A stretch of DNA of 64,000 bases, from the NCBI GenBank assembly GCA_037176905.1, contig JBBBWG010006780.1, forward strand, positions 1-64,000, written 5' to 3'. Both the position numbers and the translations under genes were made by a program. This DNA is from Azolla pinnata (lineage: Eukaryota > Streptophyta > Polypodiopsida > Salviniales > Salviniaceae). Positions 10,071-21,196 of the stretch are shown piece after piece (position 1 is the first letter of the stretch; each line of letters begins with the position of its first letter). Below the pieces are notes generated by a model, which was not told the DNA's origin, searched no databases, and was given only the letters and a program-made list of their open reading frames with translations.

Positions 10071-12067
10071 ATGGTACATTCAGTGCTTATGTTGATTTGA
10101 TATATCTCTATCTAGACACATTATGGCTGTGCATGTGACAAGCAATGCATGCTATCTGCAGCATTTTTGTTGGAGCTGTTGAAATGCGTTTTGTAGGCAA
10201 CATTGGAACAGGTGAGAAGCATAAATGCAGGAAGACAGATGATCAAATGGAGAGAGAACTCACAACAGCATAAGAGTTACAAAGGTGTGCATGTAGGTTA
10301 CTGTTTACACCCGAAACTTCGACGATTTGACGGATCGCAAGTCAATGAGTTCATTAACTCCCAACGATCATCGAAGTCGGGCGGACTTCTTTCTTTTCGG
10401 GAATGATAACTGAACCAAGCCCAATCATAGTGTTAGAGATCAAGCAGGAGCTTTAATGGCTTATCATATCGACATCTCCCAGCATTTTGGGAGCGGGGGG
10501 GGCAAGCAGGTAAGCAATATACATATGTATGTATGCCAGATTGACAGTGAAATGATGGGTACAAAATACAGAGGTGGGTTGTGAAACAAAAGCTTTCTTC
10601 ATGGTTTTACTGATGATGATCATGGTTTTTACCTGAGCAGTAAAAAAAACATATTGGGAAGCATTTCATTCTTGGCATGCAGTTGCATTTTTAAAACACC
10701 CGACAGCAGGAAATATGTAGAATCAGCTCAATTCAACAAGCTCCTTATGCCTTCAATTATGCATTACCTTTCCTTCTCTCTCTATATATATATATATATA
10801 TACATATAACCTGCAAATCTTCTCTCTCATTTGTTGCTTCAGCAGAATGATCATGTGCATCCGGTTCTGTTCCAAATCAAAAAAACCATCGGATATGGTG
10901 TAAATTGTCTAGCATCCAGATTCTGTTAGAATGTCATTCGGAATTTTGCCGCACATGGCCATCTGCAAAAGAACAGTGGTGCTGCTGGGCATTGTACAAA
11001 GCTTTGGATTGGGGGGAGGGGAGGTTGTGACATGTTCAGCTTGCTTTTGGAAGCTTTCTGATGATGATGATGATAGATGTTGGGACATGGAAGGGGCCGG
11101 ATTCAAATGCGCACTCAGATATATATGCCACAAAGGCTATTATAGGATGGGGCCCAAAGCCTTTTCCATTTGGTAGGGAAGGATTGATGGCTTTTTTACT
11201 GTACAATTTGTACATTGGAGGAAAAACTTTTACAGGTTTTGAGCCTCATGACAGGTGAAAGGAGATGGGTGTTTTGGGCAACAAAAGGAAAAGGAACCCA
11301 CCAAGCAACTGCTACAGAAAAGCTATATGCTTTCAGCCTCATTTGTTTGGTTCAGTCTCTAGGCAGTAAGCAAGCTATGGAGAGCTGACCCACTTCAAGC
11401 TATTATCTTAGCTGATTAGGGTTCCCAGTGCCCTTGATCTAGCTCATTCATCACTGGCCCAACCCATGTTTGAGAGATGTATTCAACAGGTCAGAGGAAT
11501 GGCTGTTTCCTTTTCCACTGCCCATTATGGTTTTTAACTCAAGTCTCTGCAAATCATTCATACTACTATATATTTAGGGGCTGCAAAATGAGAAATCCCA
11601 CAATCTCAGCAGAATAGTTCAAAACAATGAAGACAAAAAAAGCAACGTGAGATTGACCCAATGCAGTAGTATAGTACCATGATGGCATGTGGCTATAATA
11701 CAGAGGCCTTGAATGGTGCCATATGCCACAACTAGCTGAACTCGTGCACCGCGCTAGCTCCTCCTTACTGGCAACTACCAGAAACATTATCAACATGTTT
11801 TTGTCAGCAAACAGATATATGCATGTGTGGCCCATAATAGACGAGAGTATGTGTGGTCCCACTGCATCTAGCCTGCATTTGTGGCCCACAAAATTTGTAT
11901 ATGATTCATACTTTGCCCACAATGAAGGCCTGGAGTGATCATGAAGCGAACCTCTTCGTCACGGGTACATCTTCCACGAGTAGCAGCTACATTGTTGTAA
12001 TAACAGCGCATGTGTAAAAGATCTTCTAGCAAATCCCATTTCCTGATTGTCGAGAGTCATCTATTAC

Positions 12068-13857
12068 TCATTGCACAGCCCACTTCAGCATTTCATGAAT
12101 CATGCTGTCATCAACGAAGGGACGGAGTAACCACATTTGGCTGTAAGTTTGCAAGCATTCTGAGTCAGCATCAAGCCTCAAATCTGAAACTATGAGCTCC
12201 TGAAAATATACAAAACTTGAAATTATTCTCACAAGCCGACTTCACGGCCTCCCTTGTTTCTAGAAGTGGCATATTCGTAAAAACACAAAGAGGAATGGTA
12301 TTCCATCACCTGCATGCGAAGATCTTCTTCATACATCTTTAACATTGCTGACATTGTAATCGCAAAATCTGAGGTCTTCCATCGTTCCACGTTAGGATCT
12401 TCAGGCCAAGATTCCTGGAGTGAAAAGAAAGTTAAACCTGCTAATACACCAAACTAAAATTATTCAATCCAAAACACTTCATTCCATGATCAACCTGCAG
12501 ATACACATGTACGCTGATAGTGTTACTGTCATGTCTTTCAATAAAACCAATCCATTCCTTTGTTTACAAATGAACAATATTTATTTGCTTTCTCACTGTC
12601 CAAGGAAACATTTTTAAACAATAAAAAATGCAAAAAGTACACATCATTTCGCAAGGCAAGAGTTTAGTTAACCTGGTGTTCCGTTTTTTCATTCTGACAA
12701 ATTGATGTCATACTTGAGTTTTTATCAAGACTGAAACTGAAATCATCATCAGCCATGGCAGTAACTTCAACAACCAATTCTTCAAGCTGGTGCACTAAAA
12801 CCTGAGCTGTGCTATTCAAATGACATTTGCTGATATTAAACCCAAGCAACGATGTAGCAGACGTGAAAAATACATTATTACCTTCTGCAATATGTTCCTT
12901 GAGACTCTTCATACATTCATTCACTGCTTTTTCCAGAGATTCAACGAGAGATTAAAGATATTAAAAGTTCCACCGCTGAGAAATCCTTTAAATTTTATTA
13001 ATCTATCTCGAAATAACCTACCTACATTTAAGGATAGCTTTTTGATCTGAATGCACATGATGACACCCAGCTTCTTGATATTTTTTAGTCCTTGCAGTTG
13101 GATGGGTGTCGAGCAGAGAGGAAACCAACTTTGAAGACTCTTGCAAAGAAGGTTGCCTGAGTCTCTCTGGGTATCCAAAGAAACAAGATTTCAAGTAAGA
13201 TTTTGAATAATAGTAGTCATGTCAATTACGACTTGGTTTAGAATCTAGATATAGAATCTCCAAATGCAGGATCACATTAATTGCATGGATTAAAGGCCAT
13301 CGAGCTTGAGGAGGAACTCAGCATTCATGCCACTACATCTGATACATGCTTTATGGTATCTGCGCATGTATTGATTTAATAAACAAAAACCAAATCCTCG
13401 ATCAAACATATTTACAACCTATGTAAATAATCAAATCTTCACAGAGAACAATTTTTCATCATATGCAACAAATCTCAATGAGAACAGTGCTTATGAAAGT
13501 ATTCTTCAGCATATGTATAAAGATATACGTACACACACACACATGTCTTCCACAACCCTTTTAGAAACTTATTGAGTCGTTGAAATTAAAATAGGGTACA
13601 CTAACCGAGTTCTTGCTGAAAACCCTGGCAGAATTTTGAGGCCAATCTATGCTTGTCATTTATCTCTGACACCCTGGAGCATAAGCATGCCCCTAAATCT
13701 TTGTTCGTAGGTGTACGATCAAATGAGAGTTAAGTGAGAGATAACATATGGTTTACCTTGCAATGAACAAACTGAACAGCTTTTTTGCCTCATCAAATCT
13801 AGTTTTTGATTGCCTTTCCTCCTGCCACACGCTTCCGACACGCTTGGAATGGATCAT
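12068..13857 (-). CDS. unrecognised seven-exon protein, 240 aa, probable coiled coil
   Basis: Exons on the minus strand: 13857-13757, 13673-13606, 13166-13026, 12923-12882, 12806-12673, 12414-12310 and 12199-12068, ending in TGA. Every junction is GT-AG and phases sum to 241 codons, which I take as strong evidence of a real gene. The protein starts MIHSKRVGSVWQEERQSK. It is rich in charged and helical segments (FDEAKKLFSLF, LEELVVEVTAM, LKMYEEDLRMQ) and ends MIHEMLKWAVQ. It has no signal peptide or membrane span. I do not recognise the family. The start is the first ATG after an in-frame TAA. An alternative is a further upstream exon ending at 15259 (…SPSSLHSA, phase 0) spliced to 13823 (EERQSK). 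It lies in tandem with CBR1, about 2.8 kb away. Confidence 0.68.
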
Positions 13858-16673
13858 TTACGCTTGAAAGTCTTCACCTAATGTGAGTTAATAATAACAT
13901 TATTCGGAAGTTTTGGTTTTATTGGTGATTGCACAGAATATTTTCACTTAAGTACTAATGCATTTACATAATAAATGGTGTCAAATGAGATTATGCAGGC
14001 AAACTGATTCTTAGTAAAGCTTAGAAGACTGGGATCGAAATGAACATCAAATTTTCCAAAAGCTCTTTACACACTACCAAACTCTGAGTATAGCATTTTA
14101 ATTTTGCAATTTCTTCAATTTTTTGGAAGTTAGCAATTAGGGAGAGTGAATACTAGACCTACCTTCTAATAGTCTTCAAAAGGACAATAAAATCCTTTTC
14201 ATAGTTAAATGGACGAATAGTTCGAAATTCACACAATTAAAGTGGTCCAAGTGATCCTAAATGCAGATAATATATCTATATATCCAAACAAATTACAGTG
14301 CTACTGGATGCAAGACAAAAACTTTCAAGTTGAACGACGTTAGAATAAAACAATGATGAGCAGAGCTTTATATTGACCGTTTGTACAGAATACAGTGGAT
14401 CTTCATTTTCCCTTCTCTTTAATGTTCCTTTCACAAATGTACACAAAAGATCGGATGGTATATAATTGTTCCATATTGAAGTCATAGCATAGAAGCCACT
14501 GAATGCTGTCAAGTAAAGACTACGCATTTCAACAGGGAAACATATAGCTGCACGCTTTATCTTCACATCCTTTGATGTTATCACAATCAATGATCACATC
14601 GTTTTGAGTTCTCTCATGCTCAGGTTTTGGTGTCATTAACATGTAGCAGCATTCATATTACTTACTGTTAATCCTTGGGTGTAAATGCTATTTAGCTCGT
14701 TGCAGTATCTTGATGTGGTAATTGATGTGGTCAACAAATATGCATACGATCAACGAAGACACATATACTAATTTGAATAATCATATAGAATTGGCAGAAG
14801 TCCTATAATTCTCTCACTCAGACACTCAAATTCACTGTGTTAGTTCCAAAATTTGGACAAAATCAAGATTGCTTATGCACGAGTATATATACATAAAAAC
14901 ATAAAGACCCATTTTCCTTGTGTCCACATTGATTGTTTCTTCTATACAACACTCACACATTTTAAACATTGAACTTTCCGCATGTACTAAACATTTTCAG
15001 CGTAAATGTTTTCTTCTGCATGCACTTAACATTTTCAAGATACATTATTCTTCTGAATATACTCGAAATGGACAGTAATATAGTGTGACAATAGAAATCA
15101 TGCATCCAAGTTTATCCAATAACCATTCGCATACACAGGTACCCATACATATATATCTAAATACACACATGCATACCAGCTCATACCACATACATACACA
15201 TACGCACACGCGCACACATAGAAAATAGAGAGAGAGAGAGAGAAGAAGAAAAATTTACCGCTGAATGCAGACTCGATGGGGAAAGCCTTAGTGCCGGATA
15301 ATTATCATCTATCGAACATCCAGATAAAAAAAATTCCAACTTGAAATCCAAAGGTAAAATATCTAAGACGGGAGACAATATCCATAATGATTCAGTCCAA
15401 ACGCATACAACACAGTGACTTGTGCATTGCACTGGTATATAAGAGCTCAAAAAACACATATAAATCCGCTCACCAGCTCTAAGTGATCAGGGAATTCTCC
15501 ACATGGGTAGATTGATTAACCAAGAATTCCAACCATCGATCGATCTGTTTCCGCATGAAAATACCGATGGGCTGGAGATGTATGGAAACAGAGGATCATC
15601 GCAGATTAGGGTTTGGACAGCGTGGAAGTTTTGTACAAATAAAATGGAAAGCTTCAGACAGAAATGGGTTAAGGCATAGACGGTTTCACACATATCCGCT
15701 CATGACCATGCAGCTCAGAATTTGATCAATCATATGCTTCGCAATTTTTATGCGATTCTCGACAATCTTTCAGCTAACACTAGATTGGCAGTTGCAGCAT
15801 GGCTAGAGAAATTGCAAACGCTCGTGGGTCCACAATTCGTGAAGGTATTCGCTTAGTTGGGCTATGGAGGAAACTTGTACCATGCTATGTTTTACCTCTT
15901 GATGGCCTTCATAGAAGTTTTCTTGAAGCCCAAGTTCCATTCCATTTTCGGTGGACAAAAGGGTAGTATCAACGCCTTTGGTAAATTTGATCTCATTAGC
16001 ACATGTAGCTCAGTAGCATATAACCCTTCTTCATACAAAGGCATATTCCCTCTGTGTTGCATAAACCATTAAACAATAGTATCAAACAGTAGCTCCTTCT
16101 GTCATCATACAATTCATGTTTCCAGACACGAGAGTTACATGCCATGCAAATAATACATGCATTCCCGTTTTTAGCTTCTGCTTTCAGTAGTGAGAACACC
16201 TCTTATGCACTCAAAAAATATCTTTAAACTTAGCATATATGTAATGATGATGACCAACATGAGCATATTGCTTAAGCAAAACAAATTCGCATAGAAGTTC
16301 AGTTCACATCGTCAAAAAACCTACAATTCTAAATCTGGTAATTAGCCCAAGGTTATCAATTGCTTGTTCAACAAAGACACTTCACAGAAATCCTACTTAA
16401 ATAAAGCACAGAATTTCTCTATCTTGTTGGACGAGGGACATGCTTGAAGTTCTATGTAAAATCAAATGCTTTGCTTGCATTTTATGCAAGCAAAGGTTTC
16501 AGAACAGTGAATTAAATATCCTTGAAACAATTATTACAATGAAGGTTAGCAGCATTTCCAGAAGTTAATAAATCGAAGCCCATCTCCATACTCATCGATG
16601 CCCAAGATTATTACCAATCCATCATTCCTGTTCTTGGACAGAAATAAATCTCCAACAATAACCGCTGCCCACG
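13858..16673. other. 2.8-kb intergenic region with a possible exon
   Basis: AT-rich sequence between two minus-strand genes. The only exon-like piece is on minus at about 15440-15259, open and ending at a good GT donor (TCAGCG|GTAAAT); it could be a 5' exon of the gene at 12068-13857. A plus-strand 58-codon frame at 15504-15680 has no supporting similarity. Nothing else is recognised. Confidence 0.45.
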
Positions 16674-19600
16674 TCAAAATTGGAACTGCATGTCTTTCGA
16701 GTAACCAAGAGCATCAAGATTAGCTTCCATGGCTTTGTTCATGCCAGGCGGTCCACACCTCAGTATCTGCAAAAGATAGGATAAGCAGCAAAACGGGTCT
16801 CAAATGTCATAATTTCCCTGCACTGTTACCCAATGTCTACTTGACCACAAAACCAAATTAACAGAGAACAAAAACAGTAAATACCAAATTTGAATTAACT
16901 ATTCATTTCATTCGTACATTTGTTTCTGTTCTACTGAAATAGCATTTCTAACCCATGCACTTCAATCCAATGTCTACTCAACCACAAGACCAAATTAACA
17001 GAGAACCAAAAGCAGTAAATACCGATTAGCTATTCATTTTATTTGTACAGTTGTTTCTGTTCTACAAGGTAACCTGTGCACTTTGATTCAAATATCACTC
17101 ATTACACCACTTTGTTGGATGCTTTACTTTTTGTGGCTGCAAGTCAACCTGATCCATTTGTTTCAGCACTCCCCAAAACCCTGAGACTTATCACATTTTG
17201 GTGACACTAATTAAGGGCTAGACTCAGTATGTGAGAAGGTGTCCAAAACATTGACATGAGATAGACTAGTGAATATTTTCAGCATCTCTGTTTGACAAGC
17301 TTAAAGACTAGGATACACCAGCTTGGGCACAGCCAGCAGAAATCCCTTGGGGCTATTCTTGTAACTAGCTGAAGAACAAGGCTAGATAGATAAAAGGTTT
17401 CCAAAGCCAGCATAGAGTACCAAGACACTTTATGATACTTCTCAACGCTGTTACAAGTATAATCAATGATGCAGGAAAAACTCTAACCATGGATAGTTTC
17501 AACACGTTATCAAATCACCTGAATATCTGATGCAGGAGGAGGGCAGTGCTGCTTGATCAAATCCTTAGAAATGTAGCCAACACCTCCAGTCCACCCTTCT
17601 GGGGGCTGCAAATACCCAGCATGACTTTAATTTAGGACCATGTTCATCATGCGTGCTAATCGTGAACAATTTTGATATCTACACAGACCTTTTCCAGAAC
17701 ATAGACTACTTTAAATTGACCAGGGTACTTCTCCTGAAACTCATCAAGTTCCGTCTGTAATACAAATTGTACACGTCATATCATTGGCTTTTCTTTTAGG
17801 CTTCCAATTAGAATTTGATGCATTGTTGATCCGGATACCTTTAGCAGAATGTCCTCAAATCCAACATTAGCATAAAGGAGAGTGATCTGAGTCTTGTCTT
17901 TTGCATTCTCAAGAATAGCCCTGGCAACCTTGCATAAAACATTCCAAAGTATGTCAATATACATAGCGGAATATTACTATGGGAACTTCCATGACATACA
18001 AAATCCACCTGGAACATAGGAGTGATACCAGTGCCCCCAGCAAGCATACCAAATGCCCTGACCTGGCCTACAGAGTAAGTAAAACGGCCCTAGTAGATTA
18101 TCATAACAGGAAAATAAAGTGTCAGCATTTCAGATAACAGATTATGAGACATTTATCATCATTACCCAACTTGAAAAATCAGCACGATATCCATCAAAGT
18201 GGTTACAGGAAATTTTCTTCACCTTTGGACCCTTCACATCTAAAAAGTCTCCAACTTGAAGTTGGCTAAAATGATGTGACATCCTCCCTGCTGGATAGAT
18301 CTGTAACAAGGGACTTTACTTTCAAAACTCATCATAAATTTGTTGCTTGGTATCACAAGTGATACGAAGGTCAACCAGATTACTTAGCAACCAGTTCAAA
18401 TGTTAAGCAGATGTCAACTACAAATCATACTGTGACATTGTAAATTATATGAGCATTAGTTCTTGCTGGAAGCTTACTTTGATGACCAATTCAAAGTAAC
18501 CAACATCAGAGTCCAGAGTGGTCGGAGTGTATGGTTTGATAACTTCTTCACCTTCCTTATCCTTTCCCCTGCATTCACAATATCAGGTTTGTGTTAGGTT
18601 TTGGTTTTTTTCTCTGCATCAACGCGAACTGATCCAATGCTGATCCTAACTAGCAATAAACCGATGCACAGATAGAACTTCCATCATGGGAGAGAAGGTC
18701 CATTATTTGCTAAGGGTTACTAATGGAAGAAACGATTCACTTCCTAGCAAGGCTGCTTTGCTAAGCACAGTGATGTATAAATAGGAATGAAATCATGAAC
18801 GCTAACTATAGCACCCATCATATAAAGCCAATGTGGCAGCCAATGAGACTCTGTATTTCTAAATACAAAAAGGAAAGAATGAAGTTTGATTCAAGACTTT
18901 ACCGACAGATGACATGCTGACCGATAGGCAATCCAAGCACTGAGGTAGGCGTTGGCAAAGCAATTCGAAACTTGACAACATTGTGGCTGACCTGGTCACG
19001 ATTCACAACTTTGAAGCCTGACCATGCCTCTGTCAAGCTTCCTGCAAGATCATACAAGCGATCATCAAGGTGAGTTCACAGAGACTCCTTCGGGAACGGA
19101 GTCCATTTAAGTAGGAAGAGCAGATCATCTTTATCAAATCCAACAGAGATACCATGTATAGGCTTGAAGCTCAACCAACGCATCATAACAGATAAGAATC
19201 TAACCATGTAAGAAAAGAATTGTGTAGGGAGAATAGAATTTATGTATGCTCCAAATACTTACACGAGTAAGATTCATGATCAAGAACCAGTTCAAGAAAC
19301 TTTGAGAATGCTTAGAAAACCAGAGCAGATCACAAACGAGGTCAAGACATGAGTCTTCGACGAATTCTTTAAGGCGTGCGGGAACAATGGCATAACAAAA
19401 CTTGAAACGGAGTTACGGAGGGAAGAAAAAACAACGATCCCATCTTCGGCGAACCTAACGGAAAAAATAACTACAAAACAGAGAGGAGAGAAAGAAAAAC
19501 AGGAGGAGGAAGAAGGTAACTTCAATGCTAGGGCCATCGTTTTACCTTTCACCGATCCGAAAAGAGAAATCAGGGAGGGGAAACAAAGCAAGGGTGGGAA

Positions 19601-19742
19601 GCCCGGTACCTTTGGGAGTCCGTTTCTGCGAAGAAAGGAGGAGGTAACCCGCGCCAGCGAGGACGGCTACCACAGCAACAGCAATGCCGGCGACGGCGAC
19701 GGGATCTTGGGGCAGGAAATCGAGCAGGGACCCCGACGACAT
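16674..19742 (-). CDS. CBR1: NADH-cytochrome b5 reductase
   Basis: Nine exons on minus: 19742-19610, 19041-18903, 18568-18478, 18300-18223, 18089-18009, 17928-17839, 17754-17689, 17605-17519 and 16766-16674, together 285 codons plus TGA. The N-terminus has one hydrophobic anchor (residues ~15-37, [22 protein letters not shown] region). The FAD-binding motif KPYTPTT is near residue 119, the flavin/phosphate segment PAGRMSHHF near 138, the NADH-binding [10 protein letters not shown] near 179 and CGPPGMNKA near 258. It ends in MQFQF like plant CBR1. Known role: membrane-bound flavoprotein passing electrons from NADH to cytochrome b5 for fatty-acid desaturation and hydroxylation at the ER. Length matches plant CBR1 (about 280 aa). 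It is divergent from the DUF641 gene. Confidence 0.96.
16831..17104. repeat. two-copy ~137-bp direct duplication in CBR1 intron 8
   Basis: CCAATGTCTACT near 16830 recurs near 16967. Both are followed by matching AACAGAGAAC, CAGTAAATACC, TATTCATTT and TTGTTTCTGTTCTAC words, so one ~137-base unit was duplicated in tandem and has since diverged slightly. Confidence 0.85.
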
Positions 19743-19789
19743 TGCTCACAGTTTGCGGGCCTGCCTCACGCCTTCTGTCCGTCCGCGGC

Positions 19790-20030
19790 TTCCGATTCTG
19801 CTTCTGCTTCTGCTTCTGATTCTCCTTCTGCTTCAGCGATTGTTGCTTCTGCGAGCGCTTCTGCGACTGCTTCTGCTTCTGCTTCTGCTTCAGCGATCGT
19901 CGCTTCTGCGACTGCTTCTGCTTCTGCGATTGTTGCTTCTGTGCGCTGTTCTCCTTCTTCTTCTTCTTCTTCTTATTCTTCGCTGTTCTTCTTCTTCTTC
20001 TTCTTCTTCTTCTTCCTTCTTCAAAAAACG
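19790..20030. repeat. CTTCTG/TTC repeats upstream of CBR1
   Basis: Hexanucleotide-like CTTCTG runs with CGATTGTTGCTTCTG phrases, passing into (TTC)n at about 19952-20020. It starts about 50 bases upstream of the CBR1 start codon, so it probably overlaps that gene's 5' leader or promoter. Low-complexity frames on both strands are shadows. Confidence 0.85.
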
Positions 20031-20932
20031 TGAGGCTCGCCTTGTGGCGTGTAAATGTGGACTGGTCCTTAAAAACTTTGGGTCCATTCACACCAAGAGG
20101 AGGAGGACCAGTCCTCTTTACTGTCGCTCTCAGATTTTGCCCTCGGATCTGGACACATGACACTGTTCATCTGCTCTCTGCAATACGATCGAATCCGTTT
20201 CGAAGATTTTAATCGTCGTTTTTTCGGATCGTTCCGGAAGATCATCCTCCTGCTTTCGGGTGCGGGCTTTCTGGATCTCGGAGAGAATCGATCGACCAGC
20301 GATGAGCCTCTCTCGAGCTTCCGGAAGCTCCTCCTTTTGTAGATTCTGTGGTTCGTTCACCTGCGTTGGCGAAGCTCGAACGTGCAATCGGTGGCATGGT
20401 ATGTATTTGCGATTCGTATCTGCCTCGTGCCCAAAGAGCACATAACTGAGTATGCAGCTCGTGGAGCTGAGAGCAACTACGAGAGGCTAAATCCGATAGT
20501 AAACGATATAGACAAGGAAACAGAACAGAGGAGATGGATTTGTAGAGACTCGAGAGGGGCTAGTTGCACCCAACTTCTGGTGTCCCATACTACGACGGAT
20601 AATTGCATATCCTGTCTTCGAAGAGAGTCTCAACGTCATCAGCTCGTCGAGCAGTTTCGAGCCTCGATGCCGCATCGAAGGAGTGATCGGATCGACATCC
20701 AAGCTACGGAATCATTCAAGGTGATGCATTAAGAAAGAACCCAATTCCCAACATACAGGAAGTTGGATTGATTGATTGATTGATTGATTGATCAGCAAGG
20801 GGTCCTAATGAGGAGTGTTCAAAGTCCAAATTAGGAAGGTTAATCAGCCAAAAAAAATAAAAATTGGGAATGCCAGAAAATCTCGTGTCCTAGAATTAGT
20901 ACCAAACGGTGCGTGTATAAATACCATTCAAT
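20031..20932. other. intergenic between CBR1 and the DUF641 gene
   Basis: About 900 bases of mixed composition in the shared upstream region of two divergent genes. Short frames on both strands (about 60-115 codons) have no recognisable similarity. A (GATT)n run is near 20766-20792. It presumably includes promoter DNA for both genes. Confidence 0.45.
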
Positions 20933-21140
20933 CCTAAGCCCGAAAAACCCTACACCCCTAGCCCAAACCCAAACCCTAACCCTAACCCGGAAAACCCTAC
21001 TACACCCCTAGCCCAAACCCAAACCCTAACCCTAACCCGGAAAACCCTACTACACCCCTAGCCCAAACCCTAACCCTAACCCTAACCCGGAAAACACTAC
21101 ACCCCTAGCCCAAACCCTAACCCTAACCCTAACCCTGTTT
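20933..21140. repeat. 50-bp minisatellite with telomere-like core
   Basis: The word GCCCAAACCC starts at 20961, 21011 and 21061 (exact 50-base period), with a shorter fourth copy near 21107. Each unit holds two to four CCCTAA words plus CGGAAAACCCTAC. The array ends about 60 bases before the ATG of the DUF641 gene, so it is probably in its 5' leader or core promoter. The telomere-like words are mostly the six-base CCCTAA form. Confidence 0.9.
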
Positions 21141-21196
21141 CTTCAAGATCTGCGCAGGCTGCTCTGCATTTCAGGTGCGATCAGAATCTGGCGGAC

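Larger units (their letters stand above)
9070..12067. other. 3-kb intergenic region
   Basis: It follows the NPH3 stop and precedes (tail to tail) the minus-strand gene at 12068-13857. It holds a CT microsatellite (9198-9272), a (CTC/TTC)n run at about 9470-9508, three copies of a ~54-base repeat (9921-10070), a short TA run near 10785-10803 and several homopolymers. No recognisable exon set on either strand. Confidence 0.5.

Noticed and set aside
15504-15680. 58-codon plus-strand frame starting MGRLINQEF
   Set aside because: Short, no recognised similarity, no clear promoter or splice partner; kept only as a remark in the intergenic entry.
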